A stretch of DNA of 64,000 nucleotides from Amorphus coralli DSM 19760 (GTDB lineage: Bacteria > Pseudomonadota > Alphaproteobacteria > Rhizobiales > Amorphaceae). The position numbers and the translations under genes were made by a program. How positions within the stretch are numbered: position 1 is the first letter of the stretch; the number at the start of each line of letters is the position of its first letter. The stretch is taken from positions 1-64,000 of the forward strand of contig NZ_KB894574.1 of the NCBI RefSeq assembly GCF_000374525.1. The letters are read 5' to 3'. This document shows, piece by piece, positions 18,001 through 25,543 of this stretch. The notes below the pieces were generated by a model. It saw only the letters and a program-made list of their open reading frames with translations, was not told where the DNA came from and ran no database searches.

Positions 18001-19636
18001 GCCGCTGGGCGACGGCAAGCTCGATCTCGACATCAACCTCGACCGGTTCCCGCTGGCCAGCCTGAACGCCGTGGCGCAGGGCCAGGACCTCGCCGGCACC
18101 GTGACCGCCAGCGCGAAGGTCACCGGTCCGCTCGCCAACCCGGACGCCACCTTCGCCATCAACGGCAACGGCCTGAGCGCTGCGCCGCTGGTGGAGTTTG
18201 GCGCCGCCCCGCTGACGCTCGCCGTCCAGGGCAGCTACGCCGACCAGGTTCTCAGCCTGTCGAGCTCCCAGGTCGCCGGCCCGCAGGGCCTCGCCATTTC
18301 CGCCCAGGGACGCCTGCCGCTCTCCGGCGCCGGCATGAATCTCCAGGTCCGCGGCAGCGTCCCGCTGGCGCTTGCCAACCGACAGCTGGCCGAGCGCGGC
18401 ACCCAGGTTGCCGGCACCCTCACCTTCGACGCCAATGTCGGCGGCCAGCTGGCGAGCCCGGTCATCAACGGCTCCTTCTCCACCGCCAACGTCCAGGTGA
18501 TCGACCCCGACACCAACGTGCGCCTCACCGGCGTTGCGCTCGCCGGCCGGATCGACGGCGACCGCGTGACCCTGACCAGCGCCCGCGCCGGCTTCGCCGA
18601 CGGCGGCGAGCTCCGCGCCTCCGGCACCATCGGCATCGCGCCCGCCAGCGGCTTCCCGGCGGATATCCGCATCGTGCTCGACAACGCCCGCTACCGGGAC
18701 GAGGAGATGGTGGCGGCCACGGTCGACGGCGACCTGTCGATCACCGGTCAGCTCACCCGCGATCCGCTGATCGCCGGCGAGATCCGCATCGACCGCGCCG
18801 AGATCTCGATTCCGGAGAATTTCGGTGGGGGCGCGCCGGTCATCGACGTGATCCACGTCGATCCGCCGGCCGCCGTCGTCACAACCCTGAAGCGCGCCCG
18901 GATGATCGGTGGCACCCCGGTTCCGGCCTCGCGGCCGAGCGTGGCGCGCCTCGACATCACCATCAGCGCGCCGAACCAGATCTTCATCCGCGGCCGCGGC
19001 CTGGATGCGGAACTCGGTGGCAACCTGCGGGTCACCGGCCCGGTCAACGACATCCAGCCCATCGGCGGCTTCGAGCTGATCCGCGGTCACCTTCAGATCA
19101 TCGGCCAACGCATCACCTTCACCCAGGGCCGCGTCACCCTGATCGGCGACTTCGACCCGTTCGTCGACTTCACCGCGACCTCCCAGGGCCAGGACATCAC
19201 GGTGACCGTGACCGTCTCCGGCCGCGTGTCCGACCTCAACATCACCTTTTCCTCGCAGCCCGAACTGCCGCAGGATGAAGTGCTGGCCCAGCTCATTTTC
19301 AAACGCAGCCTGAGCGAGCTGTCGGCCTTCCAGATCGCCCAGCTCGCCGCGGCCGCGGCCGAGCTCGCGGGCGGCGGCAATAACTCGCTTCTGCAGAACC
19401 TTCGCCAGGCCACCGGCCTCGACGAGCTCGACGTGGTCACCGACAGCGAGGGCAACGCCGCCGTCCAGGCCGGCCGCTACATCGAGGACAACATCTATCT
19501 CGGCGTTCAGGCGGGCGCGGAGGGCACCACCAAGGGCACCGTGAACCTCGACATCACCCCGGACCTCACCGCCCGTGGCGCGGTCGGGTCCGACGGCGAT
19601 TCCAGCATCGGCCTGTTCTTCGAGCGCGACTACTGA
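15041..19636 (+). CDS. tamB: Translocation and assembly module inner-membrane protein TamB
   Basis: A 1531-residue AsmA-like/TamB protein. It has an N-terminal hydrophobic anchor or signal (MTRLLLALLLVLFSLPALA), a very long repetitive beta-helical region with recurring Gly/Asp-rich strands, and the C-terminal TamB domain (formerly DUF490) ending SSIGLFFERDY. It forms a hydrophobic groove across the periplasm and contacts TamA. The start codon is TTG at 15041, overlapping the tamA stop by 4 bases (TTGA), so expression is coupled. A small amount of the N-terminal anchor may be missing if a further upstream start is used, but none is visible without overlapping tamA further. Confidence 0.93.
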   Translation: MTRLLLALLLVLFSLPALAQSDEDADRSALTRFIQNQLSAPNRQIRLNGIQGALSSNATIARITVADRDGVWLTIENASIVWNRLALVRGRLSIDKLSADRIEMPRNPLPDESLPSPEATPFQLPELPVAIILRELDVPQMQFGQGVFGLESELALTGNLELASGALDTDLAVKRLDGPGGELSLKASFSNATRALALDLTLSEPENGVVANLLDMEGKPPINLEIKGEGPVDNLDVAMSLDADGKRLVDGTVQLRGEDGGLGFDATLQGSVGELIAPAHREIFGDRSVVTLKGVSRDDGSFAIETFDVDSQRLNLTASAETTTDGFLRRLAVDGRLADPTDNQVALPGAAGTIIRDGRIQVSFGETGREDWNGQIEINGLATETVSAETISFILGGLAQNLDQPAARRVTFGVDGDITGITSDRPEVAEALGNAITLDLNGAWAAGQPITLARAQLAGNGLSANVAGAIDDGAFNGTIALVASSIAPFSQLAERDLAGALNLTAKGEIRPASGAFDLALDGSARGLQLDMQPADQLFSQETRITGGVARGEAGLTARSLRLGNDDVELTADGTFSTGAADFRFDLMLADLGLVTDEASGRLTAGGTAKGTDGVIELAVKAEVPNGTLQDRRLADAALSFEGTLRDSDLTGSVDGSAFLDGHRVALKSDIALAGEIRRLTGLKFTTTGTTLTGDITQNGAGLLDGTVKLEAPDITLAASLFLMEASGSANADIALSHTETEQNATVDARIRDIVLDGVQVAAADVKASIEDLFGVPAVDGTVDGQGIVAAGYEVTTLAARANTQGERTDFSANAALSIGTTIDTAGSLQPEAGGFRLVLDRADLVQGDLAARLRRPASLLLAGDTITIDDLDLAVGGGEVKASGKIAETLDLNVSIAQLPLAIANAIKPDLALGGTVDGTASVSGTRDNPNIRFDVTGSALRAAALGQAGISSLDVVARGTSTTNRLQIDATVTSPDGFRATANGGVPLGDGKLDLDINLDRFPLASLNAVAQGQDLAGTVTASAKVTGPLANPDATFAINGNGLSAAPLVEFGAAPLTLAVQGSYADQVLSLSSSQVAGPQGLAISAQGRLPLSGAGMNLQVRGSVPLALANRQLAERGTQVAGTLTFDANVGGQLASPVINGSFSTANVQVIDPDTNVRLTGVALAGRIDGDRVTLTSARAGFADGGELRASGTIGIAPASGFPADIRIVLDNARYRDEEMVAATVDGDLSITGQLTRDPLIAGEIRIDRAEISIPENFGGGAPVIDVIHVDPPAAVVTTLKRARMIGGTPVPASRPSVARLDITISAPNQIFIRGRGLDAELGGNLRVTGPVNDIQPIGGFELIRGHLQIIGQRITFTQGRVTLIGDFDPFVDFTATSQGQDITVTVTVSGRVSDLNITFSSQPELPQDEVLAQLIFKRSLSELSAFQIAQLAAAAAELAGGGNNSLLQNLRQATGLDELDVVTDSEGNAAVQAGRYIEDNIYLGVQAGAEGTTKGTVNLDITPDLTARGAVGSDGDSSIGLFFERDY

Positions 19637-19937
19637 CGCCGCCGGCCCGCTGCCCTGCCTGAATTTTCGGCAAACCGGCCACCCTGACGGGAAAGCCCGC
19701 CCCAACTGCCACCTCGGCAGGCAGCCGTATTCCGCAGCCTGGGGCCGGTTGACGCCAAGGCGCTGATCCGGCTGCGCATTGAGCGCTCAATGCGCGGGGC
19801 TGGTCGCTGCCAAAAACTTGCTCTTCGGCGCCCCCGGCGGGGCATGCTAAGGGTTCACCCAACAACAATCCGATAATCAAGTTCGTCAGTCCCGGAGCGG
19901 AAGAGGCGCCGCTCCTGAATGAATCGGATTCCGTCTC
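19637..19937. other. Intergenic region with a perfect 22-bp palindrome
   Basis: No gene is present. At 19774-19795 the arm GCGCATTGAGC is followed directly by its exact reverse complement, with no spacer. This could be a dimeric repressor operator for the downstream secreted-protein gene, or a terminator stem for tamB, though no T-run follows. The rest shows only GC-rich filler. Confidence 0.6.
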
Positions 19938-20627
19938 GTGATGGCCCCGTTCGTCCTGAAAACAGCCGTTCTGGCCAGCGCCCTCGTCGCGCCGCTGGCC
20001 GTGGCCGGCACCGCCGTCGCTGACACCGACCAGCCGCTGTCCGTCACCGTCACCAGTGACGCAGAGCGCAACTACGACCTGAGCGTCGGTACCGAATCGC
20101 CAATGTGGTGGCTGCCCGCCATCGGAACGACGGTGGGCTTCGAGGTGGCGGCACGCCGGTCGCCCGCGTCCGGCCGGGCCCGCGCGCCCGGCGATCCGTC
20201 CGGAACGATCTGGGGCGTCGTCACCCTGCCCAGCAAGGCAAGCGAGCTTGGCTGGGACACGACGACCATCCGCGTCCAGGTGAACCCCGACACCCGCGAG
20301 CGCTCTCTCAGCTTTTCCGGCAGCAAGACCTGGACGCTGGGCAAGGTCGTCTCCGCCAGCCTGGAAGACACCTACACCCTCACCCACGAGGACGACGCGG
20401 TCGCGCCGGAGTGGGAGGCGGTCAACGCCGTCCGCTTCGACTTCGAGCCCACCGGCACCGCCTTTGTCGCCCAGAACCACCGCTCGCGCGACGACGGCGA
20501 ATGGCGGACCAGCCTGCGGGCCGAACAGGCCATCGCCGATGGCTTCTCGATTGCCGCCTCGGTGGACGATCTGACGTCGTCGACGCCATCCAGAACGATC
20601 TTCGCGAGCTTCTCGCAAGAGTGGTGA
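19938..20627 (+). CDS. Secreted hypothetical protein, possible small outer-membrane beta-barrel
   Basis: A 229-residue protein not recognised as a known family. It begins with a clear Sec signal peptide (VLKTAVLASALVAPLAVAG, ending AVA). The remainder has alternating hydrophobic/polar strands and ends FASFSQEW, an aromatic C-terminal residue as in outer-membrane beta-barrels. Strand-like units such as RERSLSFSGSKTW and GEWRTSLRAEQ recur. It follows tamAB by 300 bases in the same direction, which would fit an outer-membrane role, but this is inference. The ATG at 19938 or the adjacent one at 19941 could start it. Confidence 0.6.
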   Translation: MMAPFVLKTAVLASALVAPLAVAGTAVADTDQPLSVTVTSDAERNYDLSVGTESPMWWLPAIGTTVGFEVAARRSPASGRARAPGDPSGTIWGVVTLPSKASELGWDTTTIRVQVNPDTRERSLSFSGSKTWTLGKVVSASLEDTYTLTHEDDAVAPEWEAVNAVRFDFEPTGTAFVAQNHRSRDDGEWRTSLRAEQAIADGFSIAASVDDLTSSTPSRTIFASFSQEW

Positions 20628-20640
20628 GCCCGGCGGAGGC

Positions 20641-21036
20641 TCAGGCAGCCGGGCCGCCCGACAGGCGTTCCAGGATCGGACAGTCCGGCCGGTCGTCACC
20701 GTGGCAGCGCTCGACGAGGGCGCCGAGCGTCGCCCGCAGGCCTTCCAGGTCGGCGATCTTGCGGTCGATCCGCGCCAGGTGCTCGCGCGCCATCGCCTTG
20801 ACGTCGGCGCTCGCCCGCCCGCGATCCTCGTAGAGCGACAAGAGGTGGCGGCATTCCTCCACCGTGAACCCGAGCGAGCGCGATCGCGCCACGAACACCA
20901 GCTTGTGCACGTCGCTTTCGACGAAATCCCGGTAGCCGTTGTCGCCGCGGCCCGGCCGCACCAGGCCGATATCCTCGTAGTAGCGGATGGTTTTCGCCGG
21001 CAGCCCGCTGGCCGCCGATGCCTCGCCGATATTCAT
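20641..21036 (-). CDS. cueR: Copper-responsive MerR-family regulator CueR
   Basis: A 131-residue transcription factor. The N-terminal MerR helix-turn-helix is NIGEASAASGLPAKTIRYYE, followed by the wing (LVRPGRGDNGYRDF), the dimerisation helix, and a C-terminal metal loop with two Cys spaced as in CueR (C-HGDDRPD-C, then PILERL), diagnostic of Cu(I)/Ag(I) sensing. The start at 21036 is chosen because the MerR domain begins there; longer upstream reading frames overlap the promoter. It is divergent from copA, and the shared gap holds a CueR box that it would bind to activate copA. Confidence 0.93.
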   Translation of the reverse strand: MNIGEASAASGLPAKTIRYYEDIGLVRPGRGDNGYRDFVESDVHKLVFVARSRSLGFTVEECRHLLSLYEDRGRASADVKAMAREHLARIDRKIADLEGLRATLGALVERCHGDDRPDCPILERLSGGPAA

Positions 21037-21097
21037 GCCTGCCTCCGCTGAAAGCCGCTGCGCACGATCGTCTATAAGAAAGATAGCGGTCGGGCCC

Positions 21098-21128
21098 TTG
21101 ACCTTCCAGTTGCTGGAAGCCCCATCTG
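21098..21128 (+). promoter_or_regulatory. CueR box / copA promoter
   Basis: The -35 element TTGACC (21098-21103) overlaps the dyad CTTCCAG-TTG-CTGGAAG (21103-21119), the classic CueR operator core. The -10 region (CATCTG, 21123-21128) is separated from the -35 by 19 bases, the overlong spacing that MerR-family activators correct by twisting DNA. The -10 itself is weak. copA starts 39 bases downstream, at 21168. Confidence 0.85.
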
Positions 21129-21167
21129 GGTGATCGTCCTGAGACTGCCACAACGGGGGCTCGAACG

Positions 21168-23621
21168 ATGAGCGACACCACCCATACCCACGACACCGCC
21201 GACGCGGAGGTCGTTCGCGACCCGGTCTGCGGCATGACCGTCGATCCCGGCGCCGGCAAGCCGACCGTCGAACATGACGGCCACACGGTCCATTTCTGCT
21301 CCGAAGGCTGCCGGCAGAAGTTCCGGGCCGACCCGCACGCCTATCTCACGGCCACCGATCCGGTCTGCGGCATGCGCGTCGACCGGTCCACCGCCGCGCA
21401 TACGGCGAACCACGGCGGCGAGCGCTTCTATTTCTGCTCGGAGCGCTGCCGGGCGAAGTTCCAGGCCGATCCGTCTGCCTATCTCGGCGACCGTCCTGAG
21501 CCGGAACCAATGCCGGAGGGGACCCAGTACACCTGCCCCATGCATCCCGAGATCGTTCGCGACGAACCCGGCGACTGCCCGCTCTGCGGCATGGCGCTGG
21601 AGCCGATGACGCCCTCGGCCGATGCCGGCCCGAACCCCGAACTCGTCGATTTCCGCCGTCGCCTCCGCTTCATGGCGCCGCTCGCGGCCGCCGTCTTCAT
21701 CTTGGAAATGGGCGACCACATCGGCATCCCCTTCGCCGACTGGTTCGGACCGCACCTGTTTGTCTGGATCCAGTTCGCCCTGGCGACGCCGGTGGTGATC
21801 AGCGCATGGCCCTTCTTCAAGCGCGGCTGGGCCTCGATCGTGAACCGCGCTCCCAACATGTGGACGCTGATCATGCTGGGCACCGGCGCGGCCTATCTGT
21901 TCAGCCTGGTGGGGCTCGTCGCACCCGGCATCTTCCCGGCTGCGCTCCTGGGGCCGAACGGCCTGCCGCCAGTCTACTTCGAGGCGGCCGCCGTCATCCT
22001 GGTGCTGGTCCTGATTGGCCAGATCATGGAGCTTTCGGCCCGCGAGAAGACCGGCGACGCGATCCGCGCCCTGATGGATCTCGCCCCGAAGACCGCGCGC
22101 CGCGTCACCGACGACGGCGAGGCCGACGTGCCCGTGGACGAGGTAGCGACCGGCGACCGGCTGCGCGTGCGTCCGGGCGAGGCAGTACCGGTGGACGGCG
22201 TGGTGGTGGAAGGCCACTCCTCCGTCGACGAAAGCATGATCACCGGCGAGCCGGTCCCGGTCGAGAAGGCCGAGGGCGACGCCGTCACCGGCGGCACCCT
22301 GAACAAGACCGGCGGGTTCATCATGCGGGCCGAGGCTGTCGGCGCCGAGACCACCCTGTCGCGCATCGTCGACATGGTGGCCAAGGCCCAGCGTAGCCGC
22401 GCGCCCATCCAGGGCCTGGCGGATCGCGTCGCCAGCTATTTCGTGCCGACCGTGGTGGCCATCGCCGTTATCGCCTTTCTCGTGTGGATGGTGTTCGGCC
22501 CGGCACCGGCCATCGGCTACGCCGTCGTGGCCGCCGTTTCGGTGCTGATCATCGCCTGCCCCTGCGCCCTGGGTCTGGCGACGCCCATGTCGATCATGGT
22601 CGCCACCGGCCGCGGCGCCCAGGCCGGCGTGCTGATCCGCGACGCGGAAGCCCTGGAACGCTTCGCCAAGGTCGACGTGCTGGTGGTCGACAAGACCGGA
22701 ACCCTGACCCAGGGCAAGCCCACCCTGACCGACGCGGTCCCGGCCGACGGCATCGAGCGCGACTGGCTCCTGTCTGCCGCGGCCGCCCTGGAGCGCGGCT
22801 CGGAGCATCCCCTGGCCGAAGCGATCGTCGAGGGGGCCACCGACGTCGAGCGCCGCGATGCGGCCGACTTCGAGGCCATCACCGGCAAGGGCGTGCGCGG
22901 CATCGTCGACGGCCGCCGCGTGGCGCTCGGCAACGGTGCCATGATGGCGGAGGAAGGGGCGGACATTGCCGGCCTGAAGGAGACCGCGGAAGGCCTGCAA
23001 GGCGAGGGCAAGACGGCCATGTACGTCTCCGTCGACGGCGCGCCGGCCGGCCTGATCGCGGTCGCCGACCGGGTAAAGGAAACGACCCCGGAGGCGATCC
23101 GCGCCCTGCACGAGGCGGGCATGCGCATCGTCATGGCCACCGGCGATAGCGCCCGCACGGCGCAAGCCGTCGCCCGCGAGCTGGGGATCGACGACGTCCG
23201 CGCCGAAGTCAGCCCGGAAGGCAAGGGCGCCCTGATCGAGGAACTGCGCGCCCAGGGCCTGTCGGTCGCCATGGCGGGCGACGGCGTCAACGATGCGCCT
23301 GCTCTCGCGGCGGCCGACGTCGGCATCGCCATGGGAACCGGTGCCGACGTTGCGGTGGAAAGCGCCGGCATCACCCTGGTGAAGGGCGACCTGGGCGGCA
23401 TTGTCCGCGCCCGCAAGCTGGCCCGGGCGACGATGGCGAACATCAGGCAGAATCTGTTCTTCGCCTTCGCCTACAACACCGCGGGCGTGCCCATCGCGGC
23501 CGGCATCCTGTTCCCGCTGTTCGGGGTCCTCCTGTCGCCCATCATCGCGGCACTGGCCATGAGCCTGTCTTCGGTCTCGGTGATCGGCAACGCGCTGCGC
23601 CTGCGCACGGTGAAACTGTGA
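21168..23621 (+). CDS. copA: Cu(I)-exporting P1B-type ATPase with YHS-YHS-HMBD N-terminus
   Basis: An 817-residue inner-membrane pump. In place of CxxC HMA domains it carries two YHS domains (DPVCGMTVD and DPVCGMRVD, each with HFCSEGC or YFCSERC; residues about 17-105) and a heavy-metal-binding domain (YTCPMHPEI...CPLCGM, about 123-150). Eight membrane helices follow, with the ion-pathway CPC in [13 protein letters not shown], phosphorylation motif DKTGTLT, HP locus in SEHPLAEA, and [12 protein letters not shown] in the hinge. ATP hydrolysis drives Cu(I) out of the cytoplasm. It is the first gene of a copper operon under CueR control, and its stop lies within the next gene's ribosome-binding region. 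Confidence 0.95.
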   Translation: MSDTTHTHDTADAEVVRDPVCGMTVDPGAGKPTVEHDGHTVHFCSEGCRQKFRADPHAYLTATDPVCGMRVDRSTAAHTANHGGERFYFCSERCRAKFQADPSAYLGDRPEPEPMPEGTQYTCPMHPEIVRDEPGDCPLCGMALEPMTPSADAGPNPELVDFRRRLRFMAPLAAAVFILEMGDHIGIPFADWFGPHLFVWIQFALATPVVISAWPFFKRGWASIVNRAPNMWTLIMLGTGAAYLFSLVGLVAPGIFPAALLGPNGLPPVYFEAAAVILVLVLIGQIMELSAREKTGDAIRALMDLAPKTARRVTDDGEADVPVDEVATGDRLRVRPGEAVPVDGVVVEGHSSVDESMITGEPVPVEKAEGDAVTGGTLNKTGGFIMRAEAVGAETTLSRIVDMVAKAQRSRAPIQGLADRVASYFVPTVVAIAVIAFLVWMVFGPAPAIGYAVVAAVSVLIIACPCALGLATPMSIMVATGRGAQAGVLIRDAEALERFAKVDVLVVDKTGTLTQGKPTLTDAVPADGIERDWLLSAAAALERGSEHPLAEAIVEGATDVERRDAADFEAITGKGVRGIVDGRRVALGNGAMMAEEGADIAGLKETAEGLQGEGKTAMYVSVDGAPAGLIAVADRVKETTPEAIRALHEAGMRIVMATGDSARTAQAVARELGIDDVRAEVSPEGKGALIEELRAQGLSVAMAGDGVNDAPALAAADVGIAMGTGADVAVESAGITLVKGDLGGIVRARKLARATMANIRQNLFFAFAYNTAGVPIAAGILFPLFGVLLSPIIAALAMSLSSVSVIGNALRLRTVKL

Positions 23622-23629
23622 GGGGGCGC

Positions 23630-24082
23630 ATGCTCATCGGTTCGGCGGCCGTGCTCGCGATCGCGGGCATCGCCGCCGCCGCATGGGTTTCCTTCGCGCC
23701 CGACGAAGGACCGCCTGCCGGCCCGGCCGATCTTGCGCGCGGCGAGCGTCTCTACGCCGAGGCCTGTGCCTCCTGCCACGGCGCGAACCTCGAAGGTGCC
23801 GCCAACTGGCGCGAGCCCGGTCCGGACGGGCGATACCCCGCTCCGCCTCACGACGAGACCGGACACACCTGGCACCACAGCGACCGGCTCCTGTTCGAGA
23901 TCACCAAGAAGGGTACCGCCGCGGTCGTCGACGACGGCTACCAGAGCAACATGCCCGGCTTCGGCGACACCTACTCCGACGCCGAGATCCGCGACATCCT
24001 CGCCTACATCAAGAGCACGTGGCCCGAGGAACAGCGCACGGTCCAGGCCGAGATCACCGCCCAGGACCAGGCGGTACGCTAG
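23630..24082 (+). CDS. Membrane-anchored or exported c-type cytochrome
   Basis: A 150-residue monohaem cytochrome c. It has an N-terminal hydrophobic anchor/signal (LIGSAAVLAIAGIAAAAW), then haem-binding CASCH (about residues 46-50) and a Met-ligand segment SNMPGFGDTYSDAEI, with the terminal helix RDILAYIKSTWP. It would act in the periplasm, possibly passing electrons in Cu(I) oxidation or quality control. The ATG at 23630 is preferred because AGGGGG precedes it. A GTG at 23618 overlapping the copA stop is an alternative. Co-transcription with copA and a DUF305 gene is common in copper islands, but its exact task there is unproven. Confidence 0.88.
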   Translation: MLIGSAAVLAIAGIAAAAWVSFAPDEGPPAGPADLARGERLYAEACASCHGANLEGAANWREPGPDGRYPAPPHDETGHTWHHSDRLLFEITKKGTAAVVDDGYQSNMPGFGDTYSDAEIRDILAYIKSTWPEEQRTVQAEITAQDQAVR

Positions 24083-24151
24083 GCGATCTCGGAACTTTTG
24101 CCGCCACGTGCGTGATTCTTCCCTGAGGATCCCGATCAGCAGGAGAATTCG

Positions 24152-24628
24152 ATGTCCTATGTGCGATTCCTGGCGATGATCGCGACGTCGACCGTCGTGA
24201 TGTTCGGCCTCATGTATCTCAACACCTACGCCATCGACCACGTCTTCTTCAGCGAGACGCGGGCCTACGCGGCCCTCTACATGGGCGCAACGATGGCGGT
24301 CATCATGCTCGCCTTCATGCTGGGCATGTATTCCAACCGGACGGCCAACACGGCCATCGTCATTGGCGCGGTGATCGTCTTCGCCGGCGCCCTCTTTCTG
24401 GTGCGCAGCCAGGCGACGGTTGGCGACGTGTCCTACATGCGGGCGATGATCCCCCACCACTCCATCGCGATCCTGACCAGCGAGCGCGCCAACATCGACG
24501 ATCCGCGCGTGCGCCATCTCGCCGACGAGATCATCGAGGCCCAGAGGCGCGAGATCGCAGAGATGGAAGCGCTGATCGCCGATCTGGAGGGCGGCCCCGA
24601 GGCGACGCCCGAGATCGACGGCCGCTGA
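24152..24628 (+). CDS. DUF305-family membrane protein
   Basis: A 158-residue protein with three predicted hydrophobic segments (residues about 5-25, 40-60 and 68-85). A C-terminal DUF305 domain follows: YMRAMIPHHSIAILTSERA, then VRHLADEIIEAQRREIAEM. The His pair and Met residues in MIPHH are the likely metal ligands. DUF305 proteins recur in copper- and silver-resistance loci, but their biochemical role is not settled. The start at 24152 has AGGAG about 8 bases upstream. It sits between the cytochrome and glutaredoxin-MauE genes in the copper operon. Confidence 0.88.
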   Translation: MSYVRFLAMIATSTVVMFGLMYLNTYAIDHVFFSETRAYAALYMGATMAVIMLAFMLGMYSNRTANTAIVIGAVIVFAGALFLVRSQATVGDVSYMRAMIPHHSIAILTSERANIDDPRVRHLADEIIEAQRREIAEMEALIADLEGGPEATPEIDGR

Positions 24629-24672
24629 CGGCGCGCGCATCCAGAAACGCACCAATGCCGAGGGAGTGACCC

Positions 24673-25437
24673 ATGGCAAGTTCAGCCGTATCCGGCAGCA
24701 AGACTGCTTCCCTCTACCGGATGGTGATGGAGGACCACCTCTGCCCGTTCGGCCTCAAGTCCAAGGACCTGCTTGAGCGCAGCGGCTTCTCCATCGACGA
24801 CAACTGGCTGACCACACGCCAGGAGACCGATCGTTTCATGGAGGAACACGGCGTCGAGACGACGCCGCAGACTTTCATCGACGGTGAGCGGATCGGCGGG
24901 TACGACGAGCTGCGCGAATATTTCGGCGAGGACGTTCCCGACGAAGACGAGACCAGCTACCGGCCGGTGGTCGCCATCTTCGCCGTCGCCTTCCTGATGG
25001 GGCTGGCGGTGAGCTGGGCGGCCTTCGACACCGTCTTGACCATTCGGGCGCTCGAATGGTTCGTTGCCATCTCCATGTGCCTGCTCGCCATCCAGAAGCT
25101 GCAGGACGTGGAGAGCTTCTCCACCATGTTCCTGAACTACGATCTCCTGGCCAGCCGCTGGGTCGGCTACAGCTATCTCTATCCCTACGGAGAGGCCGTT
25201 GCCGGCATCCTGATGATCGCCGGAGCGCTGATGTGGATTGCCGCACCGGTCGCGCTGTTCATCGGCACCGTCGGCGCGGTCTCCGTCTTCAAGGCGGTCT
25301 ATATCGACAGGCGCGAGCTGAAGTGCGCCTGCGTCGGCGGCGGCAGCAACGTGCCCCTGGGCTTCGTGTCGCTGACGGAGAACCTGATGATGATCCTCAT
25401 GGGAATCTGGATGCCGCTGAGGATGCTGCTTCTCTGA
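24673..25437 (+). CDS. Glutaredoxin domain fused to MauE/DoxX-like membrane domain
   Basis: A 254-residue fusion. Residues 1 to about 85 form a glutaredoxin fold with CPFG (C24) in place of CPYC, TTPQTFIDGERIGGYDEL for the cis-Pro/GSH site, and only one active-site Cys. Four hydrophobic helices follow (about 95-250), with CAC in KCACVGGG near the end, as in MauE-type redox membrane proteins. Inference: it moves reducing equivalents across or into the membrane for copper-protein thiols. The RBS AGGGAGTG precedes the ATG. It is the last gene of the cueR-copA copper module, and a short GACCGG/CCGGTC stem overlaps its stop. Confidence 0.85.
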   Translation: MASSAVSGSKTASLYRMVMEDHLCPFGLKSKDLLERSGFSIDDNWLTTRQETDRFMEEHGVETTPQTFIDGERIGGYDELREYFGEDVPDEDETSYRPVVAIFAVAFLMGLAVSWAAFDTVLTIRALEWFVAISMCLLAIQKLQDVESFSTMFLNYDLLASRWVGYSYLYPYGEAVAGILMIAGALMWIAAPVALFIGTVGAVSVFKAVYIDRRELKCACVGGGSNVPLGFVSLTENLMMILMGIWMPLRMLLL

Positions 25438-25543
25438 CCGGTCATCCCGGTCGGGACAGCTTTTCCTTGGCATCGGCGCCGGTTCGCCTGATCCTGCGGG
25501 GCGATTCCCGCCCCCGACCTGAGCCCGCGATCGAGAGCGCCCG

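Noticed and set aside
19655-19695. Possible ninth copy of the 44-base hairpin after tamB
   Set aside because: A stretch resembles CGGCAAACCGG followed by CCACCC, but loop and stems do not align with the family, and the orientation would be reversed relative to tamB.
15314-19705. A 1463-codon open frame antisense to tamB
   Set aside because: High GC keeps antisense frames open. It has no start signal, its composition is typical of shadow frames (Gly/Ala/Arg/Asp/His-rich), and tamB on the other strand has real domains.
25436-25452. GACCGG/CCGGTC stem at the end of the copper operon as a terminator
   Set aside because: A 6-bp stem overlapping the stop codon with a distant short T-run is too weak to call as a terminator.
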